Made by a program: the position numbers and the translations under genes
Shown: one piece after another, positions 1 to 9,343 of the stretch
How positions within the stretch are numbered: the stretch's first letter is position 1
Layout of the letters: each line of letters opens with the position of its first letter
Assembly: GCA_026168455.1 (NCBI GenBank)
Contig: CM047430.1
Span: forward strand, 5,665,448 to 5,729,447
Source: Theocolax elegans
Lineage: Eukaryota; Arthropoda; Insecta; Hymenoptera; Cerocephalidae
Length of the DNA stretch: 64,000 nucleotides
Direction of reading: 5' to 3'
The notes under the pieces: model-generated
The model's database searches: none
Told to the model about the DNA's origin: nothing
Seen by the model: only the letters and a program-made list of their open reading frames with translations

Positions 1-556
1 TATGGCACAGTCCACTTACCGCACGCGAGCCTCAACTCCTTCGCCTTGTCTCAAAAATTCCTCTACAATACTCCTCGGATAACTTTCCAACGGTCTCCTC
101 AAAACATTAACAATATTCCCTCCGAAGTATGGACAACCGTTTCTCCAAATTATTGGCAATATTTTAGCAATGATAATTAATTCTCGTCGACAACTAACTC
201 AGCAATATTCTATTAAATTACTGTGATTCTCAATATGGTGCTTCCCTTTTTACAGATCGACGGATACTGATTATTTCCGGCTTCTTGCCGGTTTCATCCC
301 TTCAATTGCCGATTCGCGGCGCTAGCTTCCCTCATTTCCGTCATTTCAAACCATTAATCTATCGACTACGTCATTAAAATACTATATAGCCGTCGACGCT
401 ATTGCCACCTATTACGTTATTCATAGTGTTAAATTAATACCGCCCGAATTGGATTTATCGAGTAGCTAGTGTAAAACGGCGTGCGCCTCCACTAATGCAA
501 GACTCGTATCTCTATCTCTCTTTTGCACGTACGTATACGATATCTCGATTCCCGTC
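1..556. other. No gene recognised
   Basis: No ORF, RNA gene or transposon end is recognisable here. The stretch is moderately AT-rich up to about 480 and becomes CT-rich just before the duplicated module that starts near 557. The short ORFs from 466 onward overlap each other on both strands and look like chance frames. Confidence 0.5.
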
Positions 557-3012
557 TCTCTCTCGGTCAGCCATATCGTGCGAGCGGGCCAGTTTACCCC
601 CTCTCTACTGCCACCTGTATGTATGCGCGCAGTATCGGCATGTCGCGCGTGCTTCTCGCTGTCTCTCTCACGTTCGTGCGCATTGGAGAGAGTATTGTTG
701 TGTATACGGTGACCTGGTGCGAACCGACGGTGACGGTGTTCGTGGATTCGTGCGGGTATCGAGATCGGCGACTTAGCAGACTTCTCCTGGTGTGAGGCCA
801 TCGTCCGTTTCGTCGATTCTCTCATCTCCGTCGTCGGCTTCCATCATCCTCCGGTGCGTGCAGGTAAATATGCTTTCCATATCATGTAAACATAATCAAC
901 CCATAACCCATCCCATTAATATCTCCTTTATAATCCTTTTTAATGCCGGTGACGAGAATGGCTCGGGTTAAGTTATTTGTTATTATGTTATTTATTAACT
1001 TGCTAATGTTTACATTTCCCTAACCTCTCCCTGTCACATGTTAAACATGGTACTAACCCTACTCTATTATTTTACTTTCCTTTATTTATTTTCTCTTTTC
1101 CTCTTATTAACGTTAATCACTTCCTTATAACTAGATTTAACATAATTTGATTTAATATTAACATAATTTTCTAATTTTCAGGTTTCGACATGGACAGGGA
1201 GGATATTCCTTAAGTGTACTCGGTTCCAGTGCAGGAGTGTGTCTCTACCAGGGAGGAGGAGTCTACGTTATAAGGTAAGTTAATTTCTATTTAGTTAATA
1301 TTATTAGGTAATTATTTCATTCTTTGTTTATAATTTTCAGGTATTCGTCCCAAGGCGTATTCGACCTCTCAGGACTATCCGGTAGGACCTCCTCGTTTTA
1401 TTAGTGGCAAGAAGTATAGGAAAGGGGAGCATAAGTGATGCATAAGCATTGCTCGTGCTTATGTGAGTAATTTTTCCTTATCTTATTATATATTATTCAT
1501 TTCTTTATATATATATGAGAGATTCCATGTGAAGTGATCCAGTTAAAAAATAGAATTTTGTTTTAATGTATGAAATCAGTAAAAAACTACTTGAATAGAG
1601 TGTAGCTAAATTTTTAGACCTAAATTTCAATTAGTACCAGAGCAGTAACCAATCAAAAAATCGAATTTTTTGAAAAAAATGACTTTTTGGCCATTTTTAT
1701 CACTAAATAACTCAAAATCTAACAATTTTTTCTTATATACATTAAATTTGAAAAAGTTTATAAATTTCAAGAAGAATCTGTTGAAATATTTCATTTATAT
1801 TAGTTTAACACATTGAATATAGTTATAATTAATAAAAACCTTTGTAGTAAAAAAAGGGTTGTACAATCAAAAATATTTTATCCATCCAAGAATCTAATTC
1901 ATCGATGATTAATTACCTTCAAAATGGTCCAAAGTTTGAGTGCGGCAGAGCATTTCAGACAAAGTTATGGTGTTTTTAGGCAAATTTCTTAAAAAAAGAG
2001 AGCTAATGCATTTTATGAAAAAAACAGAGTAACCGTATACTTGCATTCAAACAACGTGGCACTATTATTCTTCAATACTAATAAAATATACTATTTAATG
2101 TTAGTTACTGATACTTTTCAATCTCTAAGCTGCTTACAAACACAAAGCAGTAGGTATAAGCAGTTATACCTGTCATATAATTGAATAAATATCTGAAACT
2201 TATTAAAATTCCAATAAATCCAATTGTGTAACAGGTATAACTGCTTATACCTACTGCTTTGTGTTTGTAAGCAGCTTAGAGATTGAAAAGTATCAGTAAC
2301 TAACATTAAATAGTATATTTTATTAGTATTGAAGAATAATAGTGCCACGTTGTTTGAATGCAAGTATACGGTTACTCTGTTTTTTTCATAAAATGCATTA
2401 GCTCTCTTTTTTTAAGAAATTTGCCTAAAAACACCATAACTTTGTCTGAAATGCTCTGCCGCACTCAAACTTTGGACCATTTTGAAGGTAATTAATCATC
2501 GATGAATTAGATTCTTGGATGGATAAAATATTTTTGATTGTACAACCCTTTTTTTTACTACAAAGGTTTTTATTAATTATAACTATATTCAATGTGTTAA
2601 ACTAATATAAATGAAATATTTCAACAGATTCTTCTTGAAATTTATAAACTTTTTCAAATTTAATGTATATAAGAAAAAATTGTTAGATTTTGAGTTATTT
2701 AGTGATAAAAATGGCCAAAAAGTCATTTTTTTCAAAAAATTCGATTTTTTGATTGGTTACTGCTCTGGTACTAATTGAAATTTAGGTCTAAAAATTTAGC
2801 TACACTCTATTCAAGTAGTTTTTTACTGATTTCATACATTAAAACAAAATTCTATTTTTTAACTGGATCACTTCACATGGAATCTCTCATATATATATAT
2901 TTGATACGTATTTTAATTTCTATTAATATTTTTCAGGTATGGACAACGTTCCCACCTTTCCTTTCCCTATCCATCAATTTCCTTCTTTTTAATTTAATAA
3001 TTTATATTAAGG
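557..3012 (+). repeat. Duplicated module with spliced-transcript structure, copy 1
   Basis: This stretch is nearly the same as 28160-29198, apart from a fold-back element inserted at about 1507-2898. Both copies keep the same plus-strand splice-like signals. In copy 1 the donors are CAG|GTAAAT at 864, AAG|GTAAGT at 1275 and GTGAGT at 1463. The acceptors are TTTTCAG ending at 1181, 1340 and 2936. Implied exons are about 557-863, 1182-1274 (93 nt), 1341-1462 and 2937 onward. None contains a long conserved ORF, so a non-coding RNA or a 5' untranslated region fits best. The module ends in TTTATATTAAGGACA, where the 3' end of an R1-type retrotransposon begins. An alternative reading, as a long terminal repeat of the nearby Gypsy-type element, is discussed in the findings. 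Confidence 0.6.
1507..2898. mobile_element. Fold-back (palindromic) element, family A copy 1
   Basis: The two halves are inverted copies of each other: about 1517-2173 pairs with 2231-2888, with a loop of roughly 57 nt. The ends read GAGATTCCATGTGAAGTGAT, and both sides are flanked by (TA)n. A second copy lies at 37966-39323. It sits in intron 3 of the duplicated module; the other copy of the module has an uninterrupted 98-nt intron there (29022-29119), which shows this is an insertion. It encodes no credible protein; ORFs across it come from the palindrome itself. A TA target is inferred from the flanks. Confidence 0.85.
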
Positions 3013-3778
3013 ACATGTATTCTATGACTGTTCTAGAGTCTTTTCATAGGACAACATTGCACCGTCTAGCTGACAGTTTTTGATTGCCCTGGTTCCTCCG
3101 TCATTCGACTTTCGTAACCCCTCAGGATTAGATAGTTTTGTTCTAAATGATCCCAAGCGCTTCGGATTCGATTCGGCATTCCGATAACTTTATAAGTCAC
3201 GAAAGCCGTCGAGAGTCACCTATGGGATCGGTTTACCACGATCGGAGGCCACTTGAACAGTGTACCGAAACTCGTTACTGGGTTCCACCGCCTTGCGACG
3301 GCTAGCCTAGAGTCGTAATTCTCGGTGTGAATGCGGCGGTGTTTAGCTCACCGCCGTCGTCCGCTTTCGAACGTAAGCGGCATCCGGGTTACTCTTCGCT
3401 TCACCCGTCAAGCCTGCTTGCAACCACGTGCCCCGCAGAGTCCAACCCAATACTGGGGACACGCTGGCGTTTCACTTTCGACTCAGAGGTACGCCAACGT
3501 GGGGCTCGGATCCCAGTCCCTGCGTACCAGAGTAAAGTCATCCTGGTCCAACTGTCGACATGCCGAAGCACATCTTCCTATTACTACCCGGAACCCCGGG
3601 GAGGTTTTGCAGTAGGTGGCCTAACGTTCGAATGAATGCAGTTTGCAGGAGAAATTCCTTTGCATTCCGTGAAGCGTTAGATCCCTCTATTCTCATCGTT
3701 CATACGAGGCCGTTCAAATCAAGGGTTCTAACTATTCCACGATGGGATTCGACTGGCGTTCCCTGTTGTGGGAAGCCC
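3013..3778 (-). other. 3' untranslated region of the left R1-clade copy
   Basis: GC-richer than its surroundings and inverted relative to 11951-12716. It directly follows the ORF stop in the intact right-hand arrangement, so it belongs to the retrotransposon and is not a separate element. The short ORFs in it (3327-3814) are open on both strands and in both copies without a recognisable domain, so I do not call them genes. The outer end, ACATGTCC in element orientation, abuts the duplicated module. Confidence 0.65.
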
Positions 3779-3990
3779 TTAAGGGGTCAAGCCTGGGTTA
3801 AATGTTTTAAATAAATAAACAATTATTATTAGAATAATTTTTTTTTTAATTCTTCTTACAAATATATTCTTTTTACATAATATATATACATAATACTTTA
3901 TAGTTATCAATATAAAAAATGTTTATTATCCATTTTTAATCCTGGTTATTAAACTTATAATGATATTAAAAAATTGATCAATTTTTACAG

Positions 3991-4302
3991 TTGCCGCAGG
4001 ATATTGAAGCACTGAATGCATCTTTTAATGTCTAATAAGTCCTAAAATGTTCATGGAACATATGTTTACAGACTTATGGTTTTCTTTTTCTGAAAAGAAA
4101 ATTAATAACAATGTATTAAATATAAAAGTTGATAATAATAAGAAAAATAGTGAATGTTATGTAGGTATACGTTCATAACATTCACCTAAAACTTATCTTT
4201 TTGAAAATTGGGCAACATAAGTCCATAGAAATATATATTTTAAAATTTTTCCCAAAATTTCAAAGTGATTTATCAACCTGGCTCTGAAATATCCTGCGGC
4301 AA
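3991..4302. repeat. Nested 312-bp inverted-repeat segment in left TTAA element
   Basis: Bounded by TTGCCGCAGGATATT at 3991-4005 and its exact inverse ending at 4302. A matching 312-bp segment with the same ends lies at 16531-16842 in the right copy, so it predates the spread of the parent element. Inside it GTGAATGTTATG (about 4151) and its inverse form a further short hairpin. It may be an old MITE or a subterminal structure used by the transposase. Confidence 0.6.
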
Positions 4303-5151
4303 GTAAGCAAAAATGATATAAAAACCATTAATGAGATAAATGCATTTAAAGTTTCACTTATTAGATTTTAAGTTTTACTTATTTTATAATTCTAATACCG
4401 TTTTCTTCAGGTATCATACAATTTATATATATATAATCTTAATAATATATATATTTAATAGGTTTATAATGACTTTTTTCTGATTTTATTAATATAATAC
4501 TCAGTATATTTTTTTAATATACATGTATTATCTAAAATAACAGAAAATCAACTTCAAGAATCAGTTTCTTTATAAAAAGAGGAATAAATTTTTTTAAAAC
4601 TACAAGAATACTTAGCTATTTTTAATATTAATGCATTATTATATGGATTTTAAAAAATATTTTGATAAAAAATCATATACTATATTATATGATTATACTT
4701 TATATTATAAGCATTAAATTTAATTAAAAATATGTAAAGAATGCAGTAAAAACAAATACTGTTTCACAGTTGTGTACAATATCTCTTTCTCTCTCTCTCA
4801 CACGACAAGTCTTCCATAAGATTATTGATTTTTCGGATAGCGTTGTCACATGATAGAGAAAGAGAGAGGCATATATAGTGTTACAGCTGTTAATGGAAGT
4901 GTGCACCAGCCACACGTTTGTAGTTCAGTTTTGAGCTATTATAATATTAAGTAGAATTATATATATACATATATATAATATAATTATATAGTATCTAAAT
5001 AAAATAAGTAAAAGAAATAAGTGGTTTATAAAACTGCATGAACAAATTATATCAGATAAGTATTTGCATAACCTTAAATTTATATTTTGTTTATGTCAAG
5101 AAATTGATTCTTTGTTTCTCCATTTCAGCATAACCAATGTGTCAACACTTA

Positions 5152-5830
5152 CAAGGAGGGGTTCCACCTTCCGGGAAACAGATTTTGTTGCAACTTTGAG
5201 AGCTGTTTTCTGGTACCCAAATATGAAAGAATTCATATGAAATTCAATCTCATAGGCTGTTTGACGAAAGTTATACGCAGTTAACGAAAAATTGTGAAAA
5301 AAATATGTTTAAGCTTAATCGCCAATAACTCGGAAAGAAATATACGCAGATACTCAAACTTAAATCCATTAAATAGTTGAGATGAAGTAGATATAGTTTA
5401 AAAAAAAAGAAGCTCAAATATCTCAATTTGGACAAAAGTTATGGAAAAAATAAGAATTAGATAAAATTTTAACGAAAATTTAGTATTAAAATTTGATAGA
5501 CTTTTTAAGCAAATATTTCGTCTAATTTTTATTTTTTCCATAACTTTTGTCCAAATTAAGATATTTGAGCTTCTTTTTTTTTAAACTATATCTACTTGAT
5601 CTCAACTATTTAATGGATTTAAGTTTGAGTATCTGCGTATATTTCTTTCCGAGTTATTGGCGATTAAGCTTAAACATATTTTTTTCACAATTTTTCGTTA
5701 ACTGCGTATAACTTTCGTCAAACAGCCTATGAGATTGAATTTCATATGAATTCTTTCATATTTGGGTATCAGAAAACAGCTCTTAAAGTTGCAACATAAT
5801 CTGTTTCCCGGAAGGTGGAACCCCTCCTTG
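5152..5830. mobile_element. 679-bp fold-back element inside the left TTAA element
   Basis: The ends are CAAGGAGGGGTTCCACC and its inverse. The arms (about 5152-5466 and 5519-5830) are near-perfect inverted copies. The right-hand TTAA element lacks it: its sequence runs straight through the equivalent site near 14928. TTA flanks both ends here and occurs once in the empty site, so a 3-bp TTA duplication, or a TA duplication with one extra base, is indicated. No coding capacity. Confidence 0.85.
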
Positions 5831-5965
5831 TTAGATATACATTATTTGCAGTATAGGGATAAAATTATATCAACAAATGTTTTCTTATGTTCAGTGTATT
5901 TGTGCTTAGTGTGATATTATGTGGTTGAAGTTATTTTATGTGTATTTGTGAAAGTGTTATAAACC

Positions 5966-6718
5966 TCAATATGCTGCAGTGGAATAAAAATCATCTTTTC
6001 CATAAGGTTTGACATCGCACAAAGCTTTATAAACTTTGGAGTCTCCATCTCCAATATAATTAGCATATTTTATGCCATAAAGTGATTCAGCTTTTTGAAA
6101 CATTTCTACAATTCCATCTACTTCCATCTTGCCAGAACTACCAGTGTGGTTCGCAGAGCAGTTAGTTTGATGTACGTTGTATCATTCTCTATATTCTTCT
6201 GTGCCTTCTTCTTGTCGCAATTCACATGCTCTGCAAATAGATTGCTTTGGAGAAACGTCAATTCCTTTTCCATTCTCATGCAGTGTCAAACTTGCAACAC
6301 CTTGAAGAGAATTGGATCCTCGCTTCCTCCAAGAACTATCATCTGATACACTTATATGGCAATTCTGACTCGTTGAATCATATATTTGCTCGATAGCTGC
6401 TTTCATAGACTCTTTACCAACTTCTTTACAAATATTTTCTATCTCTGTATTAATAATGTCATAATGACTGTGAGAAACTGGACTCGGCAAATCCATATTT
6501 CCACAAAAAGTAACTAAACCAGCATGCCCATGACCAAGAGTTCTCATTGTGTACACTATACGCCAATTTATTTCATAAGCATTACTTTCTTTTCCAACTT
6601 TTCTGCTCGAATCAATAACAAATACCTTATAACAGTTTGTATATGTTATTGTTATTTTACTTCCCAAACCTCTCACATCAACTTCAGAAAATTTAACTGT
6701 ACCATGATAATCTGACAA
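5966..6718 (-). pseudogene. Truncated Kolobok / 'Mutator-like domain' transposase, left copy
   Basis: The reading frame starts at 6718 with a gap-free stretch of 178 residues to 6182. Similarity then continues in a shifted frame to a stop at 5966. Recognisable features, in order: a CxxC-type N-terminal segment (TNCYKVF), TFCGNMDLPSP, a first acidic site (here VSDDSSW; VSGDGSW in the other copy), SICRACELR, a CSANH zinc-type segment, GSSGKMEVDG and the second acidic site YIGDGDS. The family's C-terminal third, including the last catalytic acid, is absent, so the protein cannot be active. Aspartate replaces glycine in the first acidic motif relative to the right copy. A related C-terminal piece survives at 44029-44319. 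Confidence 0.75.
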
Positions 6719-7449
6719 ACTAAAAATTCTTCTAATATTGAGAAAAGTAGTGATATATCTATAATTCTATTTTGTGTGCTACTTTCTTCAATGGTATCAG
6801 TTTTTAACCTTTTACTTGATCTGGATTGCAGCTTTGGTGTTGTGAATTCCATCGATGTTGATGGAAGTGCATCGTAGTTGGTTCTTACTGATGTTGATAA
6901 TTTTTATATGAGCAGATGTACCAGGTATTCTATTCCTTGAGTCTGGCATTTTTTTACTGCTCTTTTTTTGTATAAATTTATAATTAATTTTTTAAAACTA
7001 ATAAAATTTATAGTCAAAAATATACTTTTAATTTAAAATTCACTGAGTATTTACTAAAATAATGTAAATACTTTACCAATGCAGACAATATTAACTTCAA
7101 ATAGAACTGTACGTATTTGTGCAGTATATTAGAGTAAAAGGAATCATTTATTTATTAACTTTAAATAGATTTCTACTTTACCCAACTCTACGCTTGATAG
7201 TTGCTTTGTTTAATATACTTGTATGTAAACGTCGAAAACCTCGCAATTATTATTTTAGTTAAAATAAAATGTTTTTTTTGCATACATAATTTTAGAGAAA
7301 AAATGTCCATTAATGCTTACTTTATTCAATTATAACTTGCGAAACATTTTTTTTTTCAAATTTTGGGATAATGTTTTATATAAGAAATACTTTTAAAAAA
7401 GTTAATAAAAAAAATCGATTTTTTGAGCAGTTAATCCAGGCTTGACCCC

Positions 7450-8431
7450 TTAAGCACTCTGTACGGACTGGAGAGTCTGATGAGACAGTCTGACCAGCTT
7501 CACAGTACAGTGCTTCATGCATGATTGCCAGGGGAGTGGCCGTTTCCTCGAAACATCCGCTCTTTGACTATCACACGGGTTAAGCGTCTTTGGAGTCTGG
7601 GGTCGGTCTCTGGGGTTGTCCTCAAGTTTCAGCTTGGAAGGTTCTATGTACTTTTTAGCAAACTTGTTGAATGCCTGGTACAATTCCCGGCTACTAGTAA
7701 ACTCGGTTCGCATGGCCTCTTTCGCTTACACAAGTGGCCTGTTGCCCTTGCCGGTACACCACCGTAAGGTTGTGCTCGAGAATAAAGTCCTCAAGTAGTT
7801 GTCCTCTGCCATCTCTCGTTGGCGAGTCCCACCAGGTAGACTTAGAATTCGCGTCCATTGCTATAAGAACCTTTTGGTGTTTAAGCTCGGATAGAATGCG
7901 TCTAATCTGCGTCAGATATATCCCTATGGGATCTCTGAATTGGCAGTATAGAGTGACCACATAGAAGTTGCCAAAGCGACCGCTCACCATTGAGCATACA
8001 CAGTGGCTGGTACAGAGCTGGGAGAGTCGTGTGTACGTGAGGGTACCAGAGCTATATAAAATAGCAGCCGAGGGTTTTTCCCCGGATTTGGTCCCTACTG
8101 TCGTACCAATGCTTAGTCCAATCCCCGAGATACATCCTTTAAAGGAGTATGGTTCTTGAACTAGAGCAAACTCTACTCCTGCTCTGACCATGTGTTCGCG
8201 AGTTTCGTCTGTGACGTTTCTCGCACGAGCCATGTTTAGCTGCAGGATCTCAACTTTCAGGCCTCTGTTAGAGCTTGACTCTGTTTGAGGTTCGTCCGTA
8301 CGAGTCCGACTCCTAGCTAAACTTTTACGATCGAAAGGGTTTGTGTCCAAGCGTGCCGCCTTGGAGGGCCCTTTCGTCGATCCACCCTTTCGCTTTCGAA
8401 GACGCTGCCGTTCCTTATTGGAAGAGGGCAT
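7450..8431 (-). pseudogene. R1-clade endonuclease fused to C-terminal tail (RT deleted)
   Basis: Starts at 8431 with a basic, Ser-rich leader of about 60 residues, then an APE-type endonuclease (ILQLNMARARNV, VQEPYSFKG, MDANSKSTWWDSP). At about 7736 the frame runs from ATCVSERG into the end of the full-length protein (SSRELYQAFNKFAKKYIEP), so about 2.5 kb encoding the end of the endonuclease and the whole RT has been lost. This copy retains the true N-terminus, which the right-hand copy lacks. The stop codon overlaps the TTAA target of the inserted DNA transposon. Confidence 0.75.
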
Positions 8432-8480
8432 CTCTGATGGTAAGCGCTTGTTAGCGATCCTCTCAAGTGCAATTGTCTCC

Positions 8481-8667
8481 TAAATTAAAAAACGTTTAAG
8501 ATTTCTTGATACCCCCACAAGATATCGAAAATAGCGTGAAAATACGCGAGTGCCGGGTCCGTACGGCGGAGAGATTCTTTTTAACACTAAACTTATCGTT
8601 CCCTACTATGTACAATATTTACAAGCCTTATATATTATCTTACGTCTACTATCTACACTTAAATCCT
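8481..8667. other. Centre between two head-to-head R1-clade copies
   Basis: About 190-210 bp separate the 5' ends of the two inverted copies. The segment is AT-rich, encodes nothing credible and is not palindromic. I do not see target-site duplications around either 5' end. Confidence 0.5.
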
Positions 8668-8677
8668 CCAGCTAAAC

Positions 8678-9322
8678 ATGGCTCGTGCGAGAAACGTCAC
8701 AGACGAAACTCGCGGACACATGGTCAGAGCAGGAGTAGATTTGGCTCTAGTTCAAGAACCATACTCCTTTAAAGGATGTATCTCGGGGATTGGACTAAGC
8801 ATTGGTACGACAGTAGGGACCAAATCCGGGGAAAAACCCTCGGCTGCTATTTTATATAGCTCTGGTACCCTCACGTACACACGACTCTCCCAGCTCTGTA
8901 CCAGCCACTGTGTATGCTCAATGGTGAGCGGTCGCTTTGGCAACTTCTATGTGGTCACTCTATACTGCCAATTAAGAGATCCCATAGGGATATATCTGAC
9001 GCAGATTAGACGCATTCTATCCGAGCTTAAACACCAAAAGGTTCTTATAGCAATGGACGCGAATTCTAAGTCTACCTGGTGGGACTCGCCAACGAGAGAT
9101 GGCAGAGGACAACCACTTGAGGACTTTATTCTCGAGCACAACCTTACGGTGGTGTACCGGCAAGGGCAACAGGCCACTTGTGTAAGCGTAAGAGGGGAAA
9201 CCTTCATAGACGTAACACTCGTGATCAGGAGCCTAAGCCACCTCATAACTGAATGGAAGGTTGAGGACTGGAGTACGAGTGATCATAGACCTATTTCCAT
9301 AACATTGGACTTTGAGAGATAA
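8678..9322 (+). pseudogene. R1-clade APE endonuclease domain
   Basis: A 214-residue open stretch covering nearly a full endonuclease. Visible catalytic and structural residues are the glutamate in LVQEPY, the DAN of MDANSKSTWW and the terminal TSDHRPI. In active elements this domain nicks the target DNA to prime reverse transcription. An in-frame TAA at 9320-9322 ends it, and the RT region resumes in the same frame at 9344, so this is a nonsense mutation in one original ORF. The first methionine corresponds to an internal one in the left copy. Confidence 0.8.
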
Positions 9323-9343
9323 CCGACTCGCCAAGTAAACATA

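Larger units (their letters stand above)
3783..7449 (-). mobile_element. Kolobok-like TTAA DNA transposon, left copy
   Basis: The ends are inverted repeats GGGGTCAAGCCTGG (3783) and CCAGGCTTGACCCC (7449). TTAA flanks both (3779-3782 and 7450-7453). The empty site survives in the right R1-clade copy near 11948, which has a single TTAA, so insertion and target duplication can be read directly. Length is 3667 bp, or 2988 bp without a 679-bp fold-back insertion, matching the right copy once its internal duplication is removed. The transposase is on the minus strand. TTAA targets occur in piggyBac, Kolobok and Sola3; G-rich ends plus the transposase type favour Kolobok. The element is defective because the transposase is truncated. 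Confidence 0.8.
3013..8480 (-). mobile_element. R1-clade non-LTR retrotransposon, left copy, defective
   Basis: Read on the minus strand: an N-terminal segment and endonuclease (8431 to about 7736), a fused C-terminal tail (7713-7454), then a 3' untranslated region of about 766 bp (3778-3013). The 3' region is about 96% identical in the stretch I compared to that of the right-hand copy (11951-12716). The reverse transcriptase is missing: a deletion joins the end of the endonuclease directly to the final part of the ORF. A TTAA DNA transposon (3783-7449) separates the ORF from its 3' untranslated region. Its 5' end faces the 5' end of the right-hand copy about 200 bp away. Confidence 0.75.

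Noticed and set aside
466..825. Arg/His-rich 119-residue minus-strand ORF and plus-strand partners
   Set aside because: Three overlapping frames on both strands in a CT-rich region; not conserved as an ORF in the second copy of the module.
2118..3083. ORFs within and beside the first palindrome
   Set aside because: They are produced by the inverted-repeat arms and reappear in the other copy (37876-38079, 39210-39431); composition is simple and no domain is seen.
3327..3814. GC-rich ORFs suggesting a host gene or rDNA fragment
   Set aside because: The same block follows the ORF stop of the R1-clade element in the other copy, so it is that element's 3' untranslated region. I saw no match to conserved rRNA motifs.
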